Origin: Aeromicrobium sp. Root472D3 | GTDB taxonomy: Bacteria; Actinomycetota; Actinomycetes; Propionibacteriales; Nocardioidaceae | Length of the DNA: 64,000 bases | Assembly: GCF_001426485.1 (NCBI RefSeq) | Contig: NZ_LMET01000001.1 | Location: forward strand, 660,675 to 724,674 | Direction of reading: 5' to 3' | In this document: piece after piece, positions 8,133 through 17,359 of the stretch | Numbering within the stretch: position 1 is the stretch's first letter | Layout: each line of letters begins with the position of its first letter | Translations under genes and position numbers: made by a program | Notes under the pieces: model-generated | Seen by the model: the letters and a program-made list of their open reading frames with translations, nothing else | What the model was told of the DNA's origin: nothing | The model's database searches: none

Positions 8133-8528
8133 ATGCCTCTGGTCATGGTCGACACCATCCGCGGCGAGTACGACGAGCCCCAGCTGCGCACCCTGCTCGA
8201 CGCGGTGCAGGACGCCGTCGTCGAGGCGTTCGACGTGCCCGCGTCAGATCGCTACCAGATCCTGACGCAGCACGAGCCGTTCGAGCTCGTCGCCCTCGAC
8301 ACGGGGCTCGGCATCGAACGCAGCGACCGCCTCGTCATGGTCCGCCTGTCGTCGAAGGCACGCACGCAGGAGGCCAAGGTCGCCCTGTACGAGGCCCTCG
8401 CGCGCAACCTCGCGGACCGTCTCGACATCTCCGGCAACGACCTCGTGGTCACGATCAACGAGAACGGCGACGCCGACTGGTCGTTCGGGCACGGCACCGC
8501 CCAGTTCCTCACCGGCGACCTCACCTAG
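8133..8528 (+). CDS. Tautomerase-family protein (4-oxalocrotonate tautomerase-like)
   Basis: A protein of 131 residues. It begins M-P-L-V-M-V-D, so after methionine removal it exposes the Pro1 that acts as the base in this superfamily. AAAGGA lies ~9 bases before the ATG. At about twice the length of classical 4-OT, it matches the fused two-unit tautomerases: a second beta-alpha-beta unit starts near residue 65 (DRLVMVRLSSKARTQEAKVALYEALA). DWSFGHGTAQF near the end is typical of the actinobacterial branch. It probably works with the upstream flavin enzyme; no substrate can be named. Confidence 0.87.
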   Translation: MPLVMVDTIRGEYDEPQLRTLLDAVQDAVVEAFDVPASDRYQILTQHEPFELVALDTGLGIERSDRLVMVRLSSKARTQEAKVALYEALARNLADRLDISGNDLVVTINENGDADWSFGHGTAQFLTGDLT

Positions 8529-8536
8529 GCCACCGG

Positions 8537-8779
8537 TCGCCAGGGAGGCCGCTTGCGGCCGACCGTGAGCGAAGCGAGGCGACCTACCCAAGCCTTCACG
8601 CTGTGATGCGCCTCGGGCTCCGCCCTCACGGTCGCTGCGCTTCCTGGCGAACGAGGGCATGCGGTCGCCAGGGAGGCCGCCTGCGGCCGACCGTGAGCGA
8701 AGCGAGGCGACGTGACGCAAGCCTTCACGCTGAGATGAGCCTCGGGCTCCGCCCTCACGTTCGCTCCGCTCCCTGGCGA
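8537..8779. repeat. Repeat cluster A: two 128-bp-period palindromic units
   Basis: Units span 8537-8650 and 8665-8779. Each starts TCGCCAGGGA and ends with its reverse complement TCCCTGGCGA. Inside are GGCCGC-N3-GCGGCC-like and GTGAG...GAGGCGA / TCGCCTC...CTCAC arms, so one unit can fold into a long branched hairpin. Starts are exactly 128 bp apart. The cluster fills the gap between the tautomerase and GIY-YIG genes, ending 16 bases from the latter's stop. Confidence 0.92.
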
Positions 8780-8794
8780 GCGAGGGCTCATCAC

Positions 8795-9082
8795 TCACGC
8801 GGATCCGAAGAGGTGGGTGTCGTCGTCGACCCTCACCCCCGGACCGTCTCGGACCAGCATGCGCTTCTTGCCGTGCGTCCAGCCATGGATCTTCTTCTCG
8901 CGGTAGAAGGCCTCGTTGATCCGTTCGTACTCCTCGTAGTAGACGAGCCTCACCGGCAGACGTCTGCTCGTGTACGCAGCACCTTCTCCTGACCGGTGCT
9001 GCCGAAGTCTGGTCAGGAGGTCCCAGGTGCTGCCGGTGTAGTAGGTCTTGTCGGCGCAGAGAAGGACGTAGGTGAAGGGCAC
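8795..9082 (-). CDS. Small GIY-YIG endonuclease-domain protein
   Basis: A protein of 95 residues with a GTG start at 9082 that puts the motif at the very N-terminus, as in YhbQ/UPF0213 proteins. TYVLLC (4-9) and YYTGS (14-18) are the GIY and YIG strands; R27 in RLRQHRSG and E62 in FYREKKIHGW fit the catalytic Arg and Glu. The frame stays open far upstream, but that part is antisense to the mannosidase and the repeats. The domain cuts branched or specific DNA with a metal ion. Repeat clusters of the same family lie directly on both sides. The function in this cell is unknown. Confidence 0.88.
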   Translation of the reverse strand: MPFTYVLLCADKTYYTGSTWDLLTRLRQHRSGEGAAYTSRRLPVRLVYYEEYERINEAFYREKKIHGWTHGKKRMLVRDGPGVRVDDDTHLFGSA

Positions 9083-9132
9083 CCGGCATGGTCGATCGCG
9101 CTGGTTCGGAGGGTCAACGCGATCGTCCACAG

Positions 9133-9498
9133 GCGGTTCGCGCGCGAAGCGAAGCGAGGCGACGGGATGCGAGCCTGATCGCTGTGGTTCGCCTCGGGCT
9201 TCGCCCTCAGGGGCCCCCACTCGCTGCGCTCGCGGGAGGTACCCCCAGCTTCGCTCCCTGGCGAACGGCCACTCGGTCGCCAGGGAGGCCGCCCGCGGCC
9301 GAGCGTGAGCGAAGCGAGGCGATCTGCGCAAGCCCGATCGCTGTGGTTCGCCTCGGGCTCCGCCCTCACGGTCGCTCCGCTCCCTGGCGAACGGGGGTGA
9401 TCGGTCGCCAGGGAGGCCGCTTGCGGCCGAGCGTGAGCGAAGCGAGGCGACGGGACGCGAGCCTTTCCGGTGTGGTTCGCCTCGGGCTCCTCCCTGGA
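9133..9498. repeat. Repeat cluster B: three units, one with a nested insert
   Basis: The units are 9133-9264 (left end degenerate, with a ~40-bp insert at 9211-9250), 9277-9390 (complete) and 9405-9498 (right end truncated). The two intact left ends are again 128 bp apart. The cluster fills the 425-bp gap between the GIY-YIG start and the mannosidase stop; no gene was seen there. Confidence 0.9.
9211..9250. repeat. Nested ~38-bp GC-rich module in a cluster B unit
   Basis: The module begins with CCCCCACTCGCT, contains GCGCTCGCGGGA and ends GGTACCCCCAGC. It interrupts the right arm of the 128-bp unit. The same module occurs inverted in the left arm of a unit at 12005-12042 and in direct orientation at about 63947-63985. 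It is itself partly palindromic. Confidence 0.75.
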
Positions 9499-9507
9499 GC
9501 GGAGGAG

Positions 9508-11877
9508 TCATCGGTCCTTCGGGACGTCCTGCGGGCGCGAGCCCCACGACGTCGGTTTCGTGCCGACCCGGACGGTCACGGTGCCGCCCTCGTTGAGCAC
9601 CCGCGACGGGATCCACGACCGACGCCACGTGCGTCCGTCGACCGTGGCCGAGCGGACGTAGACCGTCCCGGCCGCGGTGCCCGGTGCCTTGACCGTGATG
9701 GTCGGGCCGCCCTTGCGGTGGACCCAGGCCGTCGGGAACGTCGGGCTCGACAGCAGCATCTCGGCGCGGCTCGGCGTCTGCGGGTACATGCCGAGCGCAC
9801 CCCAGACGTACCACGCCGACATCGTCCCGAGGTCGTCGTTGCCGGGCAGTCCGCCGGGACCGGTGCCGTAGACACGGTTCATGTAGTCGCGCACCGTCTT
9901 CTGCGTCTTCCAGGGCTGGCCCAGTGCGTTGTAGAGCCACGGGGCGTGGATGCCCGGTTCGTTGGTGGGGTCGTAGCCTGTCTGGAAGAACTCGTCGAGT
10001 CGCGCCGCTGCCTTCGCGTCGCCGCCCATGAGCCTCGACAGCCGGTGCACGTCGTGCTGGACCATCCACGTGTACGTCGCGGAACTGCCCTGCGCGAAGC
10101 CGAGGTCGCTCGTGGGGTCGAACGGCTCGACCCACGAACCGTCCGCGTTGCGCGCCTGCTGGTATCCGGCTCCGGGGGTCGCGGCCGGGTTGAAGGTGTT
10201 GCGCCACCAGCCGGAGCGGTCGTCGAAGTACCGTGCCTGCTTCCGGTTGCCGAGGCGCTCGGCCCACTGGGCGAGGCCGTAGTCGGCGGCGCTGTCCTCG
10301 AGGGTCTCGGCCGCGCCGCCCCAGCAGTGGCAGTCGTCCTGGGGTGCGTAGTGCAGGCGCAGGTACTCCTTGAGGTTCGGACGCATGCCGGCGCACTGCC
10401 CGGGGCAGCCGTAGTCGGACAGGCCCGCGGCGTTCGGCTTGATCGCCTGCTTGACGAGGGAGTCGTACGCGGCCTTGACCTCGAAGTTGTCGACGCCGAG
10501 CGCGGTGATGCCGGCCAGCGTGGGTGCGCTCGGGTCGCCGTTCATGACCCGCGTGGGGCCGTTCACGTGCACCCACCGGTCCCACACGCCGCCGTTCTGC
10601 CGCGACAGGTTCAGCAGCGACTGGGCGAAGTCGCCGGCGACCCGTGGCTCGAGCAGCGCGAGCAGCTGGGTGTGGGCGCGGTACTGGTCCCAGCCGGAGA
10701 AGTTGCCGTACTGGGCCCTCTGCCCGCGCTTGAGGCGGTGGACCTTGCGGTCGGCGCCCAGGTACGTCCCGGCGACGTCGCTGGTGACGTTCGGCTGCAG
10801 GAACGAGTGGTAGAGCGCGGTGTAGAACGTCGTCAGCTTCGCCCGTGACCCACCGGCCACCTCGATGCGGCGCAGCTGCCGGTCCCAGACCTTCGTGCCG
10901 GCCGCCGCGACCTTCTTGACCGTGGCGCGGGGCGCGACCTCGGCCCTCAGGTTGGCCTCGGCCGCCTTCTGACTGGTGTACGAGATGCCGATGCGCATCG
11001 TGACGGGACGCCCGCTCGTGAAGCCGACCCACCCACCCGATCCGCGTCCGGCCCGCGCGGCGCCCTTCTCGTAGCCCTCGCCGCCGCCGGCGGACCGGGT
11101 GCCCGGACGCACGCTGTCGTTCACCCACGTGCCGGTGCGGGTGAAGGCCCGGTCGAAGTGGGCCGTGAAGTAGAGGCGGTAGTAGCTGAACTTGTTGCTG
11201 CCGCCGCCGTTGCCGCGCCGTCCGCAGAACCCGCCCGTCAGCACCGACCCCGTCACGGTGCGCGCCTTCACGTCGATGCGCGTCGTGGCGTCCTCGCTGC
11301 CGTTCAGCGAGTTGGACGTGCGGAACAGCAGGTTCGCCTGCTTGCCCTTCGGGAACGTGATGGTGCCGACGCCGGCGCGGGTCGTCGCGGCGAACGACGT
11401 CCGCGCCCCGTTCGCGAGGTCGAGGGAGTAGCGTCCCGGCTTCGCGACCTCGTCGTCGTGGGAGAAGTCGCTGGCGTACGTCGCGTCCGTGGTGTCGGCC
11501 GTCGGCGACGACGTCACCGCCCCGACGTGCGGGAAGATCGGGACGTCGCCCGCGGCGCCGGGGTGGCAGCCCGCCCCGTTGACGTGGGTGAGCGCGAAGC
11601 CCCGGGTGCGGGTCGTGTCGTACTGGTAGCCGTTGGCCGCGCCGGTGTCGGTCTGGTCGCCCTTGGTCGTCGTCGGCGACCACGACAGCATCCCGAACGG
11701 GCGGACCGCGCCGGGATAGGTGTTGCCACCGTTGGAGCTGCCGATCAGCGGGTCGACGTACGACACCACGTCGCCGCGGGGTGCCGGCTTCGCGGCGGCG
11801 GAGGCGGGCGCGGTCAGGCCGACCGGGACGAGTAGTCCCATCGTCAGTGCGCCGGACAGCATCAGTCGTGCGTTCAT
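9508..11877 (-). CDS. Secreted GH92-family glycoside hydrolase (alpha-mannosidase-like)
   Basis: A protein of 789 residues from ATG 11877, giving a signal peptide with an ASAAA cleavage region near residue 28. YVDPLIGSSNGGNTYPGAV near residue 40 is the family-92 N-terminal signature, and PGNDDLGTMSAWYVWGALG near residue 690 is the C-terminal catalytic-domain signature; PNLKEYL and NEPGIHAPWLYN also fit. GH92 enzymes are calcium-dependent exo-alpha-mannosidases that trim mannans and N-glycans. It is outside the cell and has no carbohydrate-uptake partner nearby. Repeat clusters lie on both sides of the gene. Linkage specificity cannot be told. Confidence 0.92.
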   Translation of the reverse strand: MNARLMLSGALTMGLLVPVGLTAPASAAAKPAPRGDVVSYVDPLIGSSNGGNTYPGAVRPFGMLSWSPTTTKGDQTDTGAANGYQYDTTRTRGFALTHVNGAGCHPGAAGDVPIFPHVGAVTSSPTADTTDATYASDFSHDDEVAKPGRYSLDLANGARTSFAATTRAGVGTITFPKGKQANLLFRTSNSLNGSEDATTRIDVKARTVTGSVLTGGFCGRRGNGGGSNKFSYYRLYFTAHFDRAFTRTGTWVNDSVRPGTRSAGGGEGYEKGAARAGRGSGGWVGFTSGRPVTMRIGISYTSQKAAEANLRAEVAPRATVKKVAAAGTKVWDRQLRRIEVAGGSRAKLTTFYTALYHSFLQPNVTSDVAGTYLGADRKVHRLKRGQRAQYGNFSGWDQYRAHTQLLALLEPRVAGDFAQSLLNLSRQNGGVWDRWVHVNGPTRVMNGDPSAPTLAGITALGVDNFEVKAAYDSLVKQAIKPNAAGLSDYGCPGQCAGMRPNLKEYLRLHYAPQDDCHCWGGAAETLEDSAADYGLAQWAERLGNRKQARYFDDRSGWWRNTFNPAATPGAGYQQARNADGSWVEPFDPTSDLGFAQGSSATYTWMVQHDVHRLSRLMGGDAKAAARLDEFFQTGYDPTNEPGIHAPWLYNALGQPWKTQKTVRDYMNRVYGTGPGGLPGNDDLGTMSAWYVWGALGMYPQTPSRAEMLLSSPTFPTAWVHRKGGPTITVKAPGTAAGTVYVRSATVDGRTWRRSWIPSRVLNEGGTVTVRVGTKPTSWGSRPQDVPKDR

Positions 11878-11967
11878 CGATCCCCCGATAGTGGTCGGCA
11901 CCTGCGTGACAGTGTGCGCAGGTCCGAGCGTCCAGCGGAAGACCTGGGGGCGAACGGGGGTGTGCGG

Positions 11968-12576
11968 TCGCCAGGGAGGCCGCTTGCGGCCGAGCGTGAG
12001 CGGAGCTGGGGGTACCTCCCGCGAGCGCTAGCGAGTGGGGGCGGCGACGTGACGCAGGCCTGATCGCTGTGGTTCGCCTCGGGCTCCGCCCTCACGGTCG
12101 CTTCGCTCCCTGGCGAACGAGGGCACCGGTCGCCAGGGAGGCCGCCCGCGGCCGACCGTGAGCGAAGCGAGGCGACGGGACGCAAGCCTTCACGCTGTAA
12201 TTCGCCTCGGGCTTCGCCCTCACGGTCGCTTCGCTCCCTGGCGAACGAGGTGTGCGGTCACGGTCGCTGCGCTCCCTGGCGAACGAGGTGTGCGGTCGCC
12301 AGGGAGGCCGCTTGCGGCCGAGCGTGAGCGGAGCGAGGCGGCGTGACGCAAGCCTGATGGCTGTGGTTCGCCTCGGGCTTCGCCCTCACGGTCGCTTCGC
12401 TCCCTGGCGAACGGGGGCACCGGTCGCCAGGGAGGCCGCTTGCGGCCGAGCGTGAGCGGAGCGAGGCGACATGACGCAAGCCTGATGGCTGTGGTTCGCC
12501 TCGGGCTCCGCCCTCACGGTCGCTGCGCTCCCTGGCGAACGGGGGTGTGTGGCACGGTCGCTGCGCTCCCTGGCGA
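11968..12576. repeat. Repeat cluster C: four full units plus two right-end fragments
   Basis: Full units are 11968-12116 (with an inverted nested module at 12005-12042), 12130-12244, 12296-12410 and 12424-12538. Right-end fragments are near 12257-12283 and 12553-12576. The last two full units start 128 bp apart. A fragment also lies at 11946-11957. The cluster fills most of the 763-bp gap between the divergent mannosidase and ppc genes; no gene was seen in it. Confidence 0.92.
12005..12042. repeat. Nested module, inverted copy
   Basis: The sequence starts CTGGGGGTACCTCCC, then GCGAGCGCTAGCGAG and a G-run. It is the reverse complement of the module at 9211-9250 and sits in the left arm of a 128-bp unit, at the position mirroring that insertion. 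Confidence 0.75.
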
Positions 12577-12640
12577 ACGGGGCAGGCGCGGAAGTGAGAC
12601 CGGACACATAGGCGTCACACGAGTTCGGCAGACTAGGGGC

Positions 12641-15463
12641 GTGACTCCTCAGAGCCGTACGACCGAGCAGATCCTCGCGTCCGACCGTCGCCAGCCCGAC
12701 GCCGCCTCGTTCGGGGGCGGTCTGTCGTCCGACGCCGAGCACACCGCCCTGCGGGCGTCCGTCCGACAGCTGACGACGCTGCTGGGCGAGGCGCTGACCC
12801 GCCACGAGGGTGCCGAGCTGCTCGAGCTCGTCGAGACGGTGCGCGGCCTCGCGCGTCAGCCCGACGACGCCGAGCTGCGCCAGGTGCTCGACGGCATCGA
12901 CCCGGCCACCGCGGTCGTCCTGGCCCGGGCGTTCACGGCCTACTTCCAGCTCGTCAACACCACCGAGCAGCTGCACCGCTGGCAGGAGCTGACCGCCGAG
13001 GGCGAGGGCCCGCTGGCCGGCACGATCGACCGCATCGGCGCCGCCCTCGACGACGGCAGCCTCTCGCGCGAGCTGCTCGAGCAGGTGCTGCAGCGCGTCG
13101 AGTACCGCCCCGTCTTCACCGCCCACCCCACCGAGGCGAGCCGTCGCAGCGTCCTGCGCCTGCTGCGCAAGGTCGCCGAGACCGTCCGGACGATGGAGGA
13201 CCCGCGTCGTCCCGCGTCGCAGAAGCAGGCCGACGAGCGTCGTCTCGCCGAGCTGGTCGACCTGCTCTGGCAGACCGACGAGCTGCGCGTCGTCCGCCCC
13301 GAGCCCAAGGACGAGGCGCGCACCGCGGTCTACTACCTGCGCTCGATCGCCGACGAGGTCGTGCCCGACCTGCTGGCCGAGCTCGACCGCCAGCTCGCCC
13401 GCGTCGACGTCACGCTGCCCGCGACGGCCCGCCCGCTGCGCTTCGGCACGTGGGCCGGCGGCGACCGCGACGGCAACCCCAACGTGACGCCCGCCGTGAC
13501 GCTCGAGATCCTGCACCTGCAGCACACGTCCGGCATCTCCCAGCTGATCGACGCCGTCGACGAGGTGCTCACCGAGATGACGGCCTCGACCCGCATCGTC
13601 GCCGCGACCGACGCCCTGCGCGACAGCCTCGCCGCCGACGCGGAGGCGCTGCCCATCACGTGGGAGTCGATCCGCCGCCTGAACGCCGACGAGCCCTACC
13701 GGCTCAAGCTCAGCTTCGTCCGCGTGCGCCTGCTGCGCACGCGCGACCGGCTCGTCGACGGCACGGCGCACGAGCCGGGCCGCGACTACCTGTCGTTCGA
13801 CGAGCTCGTGCACGACCTGTCGCTGGTGCGCGACTCGATGCTCGCTGCGGGCGACCACCTGACGGGTGACGGCGCGATCCTGCGGCTCATCCGCACCGCC
13901 GTCACCTTCGGCGCGGGCCTGGCCACGATGGACGTCCGCGAGCACAGCGCCAAGCACCACGCGGCGCTCGCCGAGCTGTACGCGCGCATCGGCGAGACCG
14001 ACTACGCCTCGCTCGAGCGTCCTGAGCGCATCGAGCGGCTCGCGCGCGAGATGGCGTCGCCGCGCCCCCTGACCGGCGCCGGGGTGACGGACGTCGGCGA
14101 GGCCGCGTCGGCGTCCCTCGGCCTGCTCGAGGTCATCCGCGAGGCGCTCGACACGTACGGCCCCGAGGTCATCGAGACCTACATCGTCTCGATGACGCAC
14201 GACGTCGACGACCTCTTCGCGGTCGTGGTCCTGGCCCGCGAGGTCGGGCTGGTCGACCTGGCCGGCACGGACGTCGTGGCGCGCATCGGCTTCGCGCCGC
14301 TGTTCGAGACCGTCGCCGAGCTCGAGGCCGCCGGCCCGCTGCTCGAGGCCCTGCTGAGCGACCCGACGTACCGCAGGATCGTCGCGGCCCGCGGCGACGT
14401 GCAGGAGATCATGCTCGGGTACTCCGACTCGTCCAAGGACGCCGGCATCGCGGCCTCGCAGTGGCAGGTGCACCGGGCCCAGCGGGGCCTGCGCGACATC
14501 GCTCGCGAGCACGGCGTCGTCCTGCGGCTGTTCCACGGCCGGGGCGGGTCGACCGGCCGCGGCGGCGGCCCCACGGCCGAGGCGATCATGTCGCAGCCGT
14601 ACGGCAGCCTCGACGGACCGATCAAGATCACCGAGCAGGGCGAGGTCATCTCCGACAAGTACTCGCTGCCGGGTCTCGGCCGTCAGAACCTCGAGGGTGC
14701 GCTCGCCGCGGTGCTCGAGGCGTCGGTGCTGCACCGCACGTCGCTGCTGCCGGCCGACCTGCTGGGCGGCTGGAACGCCACGATGGACCTCGTCGCCGAG
14801 AAGGGCAAGGACGCGTACCGCGCCCTCGTGCGCGACGACGCGCTCGTCCCGTTCTTCGTCGCGGCCACGCCGGTCGACGAGCTCGGCAAGATGAACATCG
14901 GCTCGCGGCCCGCCAAGCGTCCCGGTGGCGAGGGCGGTCTCGACGACCTGCGCGCCATCCCGTGGGTGTTCGGGTGGACGCAGTCGCGCATCATCCTGCC
15001 GGGCTGGTTCGGCGTCGGCTCCGGGCTCAAGGCGGCCTTCGACGACGGACGCGGCGAGACGCTGCAGGAGATGTACGGCTCGTGGGCGTTCTTCCGCACG
15101 TTCGTCTCGAACGTCCAGATGACGCTGACCAAGACCGATCTCGACATCGCGGCCGAGTACGTGCAGGCCCTCGTTCCGGACGACTCGCGGGCGATCTTCG
15201 ACGTCATCCGCCGCGAGCACGAGCTGACGCTCGAGCAGGTGCTGCGGGTGACGGGCGAGCAGGCGCTGCTCGAGTCGGCGCCGATCCTGCGTCGCACCCT
15301 CGAGCTGCGCGACTCCTACCTCGCGCCGCTGCACGCCCTGCAGGTGTCGCTGCTGCGCTCGGTGCGGGACGTCGCGGACGGGGCCGAGCCCGACGACGAC
15401 CTGCAGCGCGCCCTGCTGCTGACGATCAACGGCATCTCGGCGGGCCTGCGCAACACCGGATAG
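12641..15463 (+). CDS. ppc: Phosphoenolpyruvate carboxylase
   Basis: A protein of 940 residues with a GTG start at 12641; the frame continues upstream only into repeat DNA. It adds bicarbonate to PEP to form oxaloacetate, refilling the TCA cycle. [15 protein letters not shown] near residue 160 carries the catalytic His, [11 protein letters not shown] near 275, [12 protein letters not shown] near 592 and [12 protein letters not shown] near 634 are the PEP and bicarbonate sites. The C-terminus [19 protein letters not shown] is the normal family end. Length is normal for bacterial PEPC. Two PEP carboxykinase genes lie 4 and 18 kb away, so the cell has both directions at the PEP-oxaloacetate node. 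Confidence 0.98.
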   Translation: MTPQSRTTEQILASDRRQPDAASFGGGLSSDAEHTALRASVRQLTTLLGEALTRHEGAELLELVETVRGLARQPDDAELRQVLDGIDPATAVVLARAFTAYFQLVNTTEQLHRWQELTAEGEGPLAGTIDRIGAALDDGSLSRELLEQVLQRVEYRPVFTAHPTEASRRSVLRLLRKVAETVRTMEDPRRPASQKQADERRLAELVDLLWQTDELRVVRPEPKDEARTAVYYLRSIADEVVPDLLAELDRQLARVDVTLPATARPLRFGTWAGGDRDGNPNVTPAVTLEILHLQHTSGISQLIDAVDEVLTEMTASTRIVAATDALRDSLAADAEALPITWESIRRLNADEPYRLKLSFVRVRLLRTRDRLVDGTAHEPGRDYLSFDELVHDLSLVRDSMLAAGDHLTGDGAILRLIRTAVTFGAGLATMDVREHSAKHHAALAELYARIGETDYASLERPERIERLAREMASPRPLTGAGVTDVGEAASASLGLLEVIREALDTYGPEVIETYIVSMTHDVDDLFAVVVLAREVGLVDLAGTDVVARIGFAPLFETVAELEAAGPLLEALLSDPTYRRIVAARGDVQEIMLGYSDSSKDAGIAASQWQVHRAQRGLRDIAREHGVVLRLFHGRGGSTGRGGGPTAEAIMSQPYGSLDGPIKITEQGEVISDKYSLPGLGRQNLEGALAAVLEASVLHRTSLLPADLLGGWNATMDLVAEKGKDAYRALVRDDALVPFFVAATPVDELGKMNIGSRPAKRPGGEGGLDDLRAIPWVFGWTQSRIILPGWFGVGSGLKAAFDDGRGETLQEMYGSWAFFRTFVSNVQMTLTKTDLDIAAEYVQALVPDDSRAIFDVIRREHELTLEQVLRVTGEQALLESAPILRRTLELRDSYLAPLHALQVSLLRSVRDVADGAEPDDDLQRALLLTINGISAGLRNTG

Positions 15464-15552
15464 ACGTCACGTGCCCGCTCGCTCGGCCGCCGGGCCGACT
15501 GACGAGACCATCAGGCGCGAGACGTGGTCCGGCTCCGCCGCAGGACGGTGCG

Positions 15553-15987
15553 TCAGCGCGCCGGGTGCGCGTCGAGCTGCACGGACGCCCGACGCGCCGC
15601 GATGCCCGCGTCGGTGCAGAAGCCGGACGCGCTGGACTTGAGGCACAGCAGGCCGAGCAGCAGACCGTGCTCGTCGACGACGGCCCGTCGCCGCTCGCCG
15701 GCCCGCGCCATCGCGTCGTGCAGGGGTGCCAGCGCCTGGTGCGGCAGGACGAGGCGGCCGACGAGGCGCGCGCGGGTCAGGGCAGGGGCCGTGTCGTCGG
15801 CCGCGTCCGGCAGGTCGTCGCGGGCGACGGTGCCGAGCAGGCGGCGACCCGACACGATCAGCAGCAGGTGACGGTGCGGGTCGGCGAGCGCGACACGGGC
15901 GTCGGCGACGGTCAGGGACGCCGGGTGCACGACGGGGTGACGCACCATGGCATCGGCCACGGTCGTCGGGCAACGGTTCGTGGTCAT
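15553..15987 (-). CDS. CBS-domain-like protein
   Basis: A protein of 144 residues. The frame reads as a pair of CBS motifs: TVADAMVRHPVVHPASLTVADARVALAD opens the first, with HLLLIVSGRRLLGTVARDDL as its strand-helix end, and RRAVVDEHGLLLGLLCL closes the second. CBS pairs bind adenine nucleotides and regulate partner proteins. There is no fused catalytic domain. A short cysteine-containing tail follows. It is convergent with ppc, 89 bp away. The partner and ligand are unknown. Confidence 0.75.
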   Translation of the reverse strand: MTTNRCPTTVADAMVRHPVVHPASLTVADARVALADPHRHLLLIVSGRRLLGTVARDDLPDAADDTAPALTRARLVGRLVLPHQALAPLHDAMARAGERRRAVVDEHGLLLGLLCLKSSASGFCTDAGIAARRASVQLDAHPAR

Positions 15988-16078
15988 GGCTCACCCCCTG
16001 GCAGGACCTGTCGGACGGACGTCTCCCCTCCACGGTAAGCGGCCGGGCCGTGAACCGCTCACGGCGGGCGTGGCCGCC

Positions 16079-16393
16079 TCAGAGGTCGATCGTGCCGACC
16101 CAGCGCTCGCCCTCGTCGCCGCCCCAGGCGTCCCACGCGACGCGTCCCGGGGACGGGAACCCGTCCGAGCCGTGCGTGAACCCCTCGGCGTCCTTGTCGA
16201 CGGAGTGCCGCTTGAAGTAGGCCTTCATCTTCTTGACGTCCTCGTCCGACAGCGCCTCGCCGTCCGCGAGCTGGTGGGCGCGGTGGTCGCCGGTGTCGGT
16301 GAAGCCCTGACCGGCCTTGCCGTCCTCGATCCAGCGGACGGCTCGCCGGCCGACCTCCTGCACGCCCTTCGGCGGTGTGTGTCCCGTGGTCAT
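16079..16393 (-). CDS. Small protein with a phage-capsid-associated type domain
   Basis: A protein of 104 residues. Its ATG (16391-16393) overlaps the TGA of the MmyB-type regulator as ATGA, so it is translationally coupled. ALSDEDVKKMKAYFKRH and GFPSPGRVAWDAWGGDEG resemble a conserved module that in many phages is fused to prohead protease or portal proteins; here it stands alone. No phage genes are nearby, so this is a chromosomal, domesticated form. The molecular function is unknown. The match is from memory of the motif, not from a search. Confidence 0.7.
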   Translation of the reverse strand: MTTGHTPPKGVQEVGRRAVRWIEDGKAGQGFTDTGDHRAHQLADGEALSDEDVKKMKAYFKRHSVDKDAEGFTHGSDGFPSPGRVAWDAWGGDEGERWVGTIDL

Positions 16394-17259
16394 GACTCCA
16401 TCGTGGGCGCGGCAGCGCGGCTCTGCACGTCGGCCTCCCAGCTCGCGACGAGGGGCAGGGCTCGGGCGGTGGGGGAGTCGGGTTGCACGGTGTAGACGAT
16501 CAGGTGCTGGTCGGGCAGGTTCGCCATCGTGACGAGCTCGATGTCGAACGAGAGCGGGCCGGCGACGGGGTGGTCGATCTGCTTGGGCACCGACGCGTAG
16601 TCGCGGACGCCGTGGTCGTCCCACCACCGGGCGACGTCCGGGTCTGCCCCGCGCAGCTCGGCGACGAGCCGCTGCAGCTGGACGTCGTCGGGGTGCAGCC
16701 CCAGCTCGCGTCGCAGCGCGCCGACGGACGCCTGCGCGAAGCTCGGCCAGTTGACGATCCTCTGGCGCGCGTCGGGATCGAGGAACAGGTATCGCATCAG
16801 CGAGCTGCCCGGCTCGAACCGGCGGCCCAGCACGCAGCGGAGCAGGTGGTTGGTGGCCAGGATCGTTCCGCTGCGACCGAGCACGAGGGCCGGGACGTGG
16901 TCGAGCGTCGTCATGAGCCGCAGCAGTCCGGGATCGGCCTGCTGGTGCGTGGTCGTCGGGCGGGACGCGCGACGGCGCTGCGGGGCCGCCAGGGTGTGCA
17001 GGTGGGCGCGCTCGGTGTCGTCGAGGCGCAGGGCCCGCGCGAGGGCGTCGAGCACCTCGGCCGAGACGTTCGGCTGACGGCCCTGCTCGACCCGGCTGTA
17101 GTAGTCGGGGCTGAGGCCGGCCAGCACCGCGAGCTCCTCGCGCCGCAGGCCCGGCACGCGGCGGGCACCCGGGAAGGCGGTGATGCCGGCCTGCGGGGGG
17201 GTCAGCCGGTCGCGGCGGCTGCGGAGGAACGCTCCGAGGGCGCTGCGGTCGGCGGGCAC
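16390..17259 (-). CDS. Helix-turn-helix regulator with MmyB ligand-binding domain
   Basis: A protein of 289 residues from GTG 17259. Residues 5-85 form an XRE-type DNA-binding domain (RVPGLRREELAVLAGLSPDYYSRVEQGR). The rest is the MmyB-like PAS-type domain (LVLGRSGTILATN, LMRYLFLDPDAR, VARWWDDHGVRDY), which binds fatty-acid-like ligands in this family. The gene is divergent from an SDR 100 bp away, a conserved arrangement in actinobacteria in which the regulator controls the neighbouring dehydrogenase. The long frame upstream of 17259 is antisense to the SDR. Confidence 0.9.
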   Translation of the reverse strand: MPADRSALGAFLRSRRDRLTPPQAGITAFPGARRVPGLRREELAVLAGLSPDYYSRVEQGRQPNVSAEVLDALARALRLDDTERAHLHTLAAPQRRRASRPTTTHQQADPGLLRLMTTLDHVPALVLGRSGTILATNHLLRCVLGRRFEPGSSLMRYLFLDPDARQRIVNWPSFAQASVGALRRELGLHPDDVQLQRLVAELRGADPDVARWWDDHGVRDYASVPKQIDHPVAGPLSFDIELVTMANLPDQHLIVYTVQPDSPTARALPLVASWEADVQSRAAAPTMES

Positions 17260-17359
17260 CCGTCCACTGTACGAGCGCGGACGCCGTCGAGCCTGGTCAC
17301 GTCCTGCCCAGGTTCGACGCGATCTGGTTGATCGCCGCGGACGTCCGTAGACAGGACGC

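Noticed and set aside
8795..11683. A 962-codon open frame running from the GIY-YIG gene through the repeats and across the mannosidase gene
   Set aside because: Upstream of 9082 it is out of frame with the mannosidase and reads Arg/Gly/Pro-rich nonsense and repeat DNA; only the last 95 codons look like protein.
8537..12576. CRISPR array
   Set aside because: The repeat is 115 bp, palindromic and nearly contiguous; spacers are 13-16 bp and similar to each other, and no cas gene is present.
12386..15334. A 982-codon open frame antisense to ppc
   Set aside because: Its composition (Arg, Asp, Gly, Gln runs) is the mirror of GC-rich coding DNA, and ppc on the other strand has all family motifs.
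16079..16393. Prophage remnant
   Set aside because: Only one phage-type domain is present and it is coupled to a chromosomal regulator; no integrase, portal, capsid or att site was seen.
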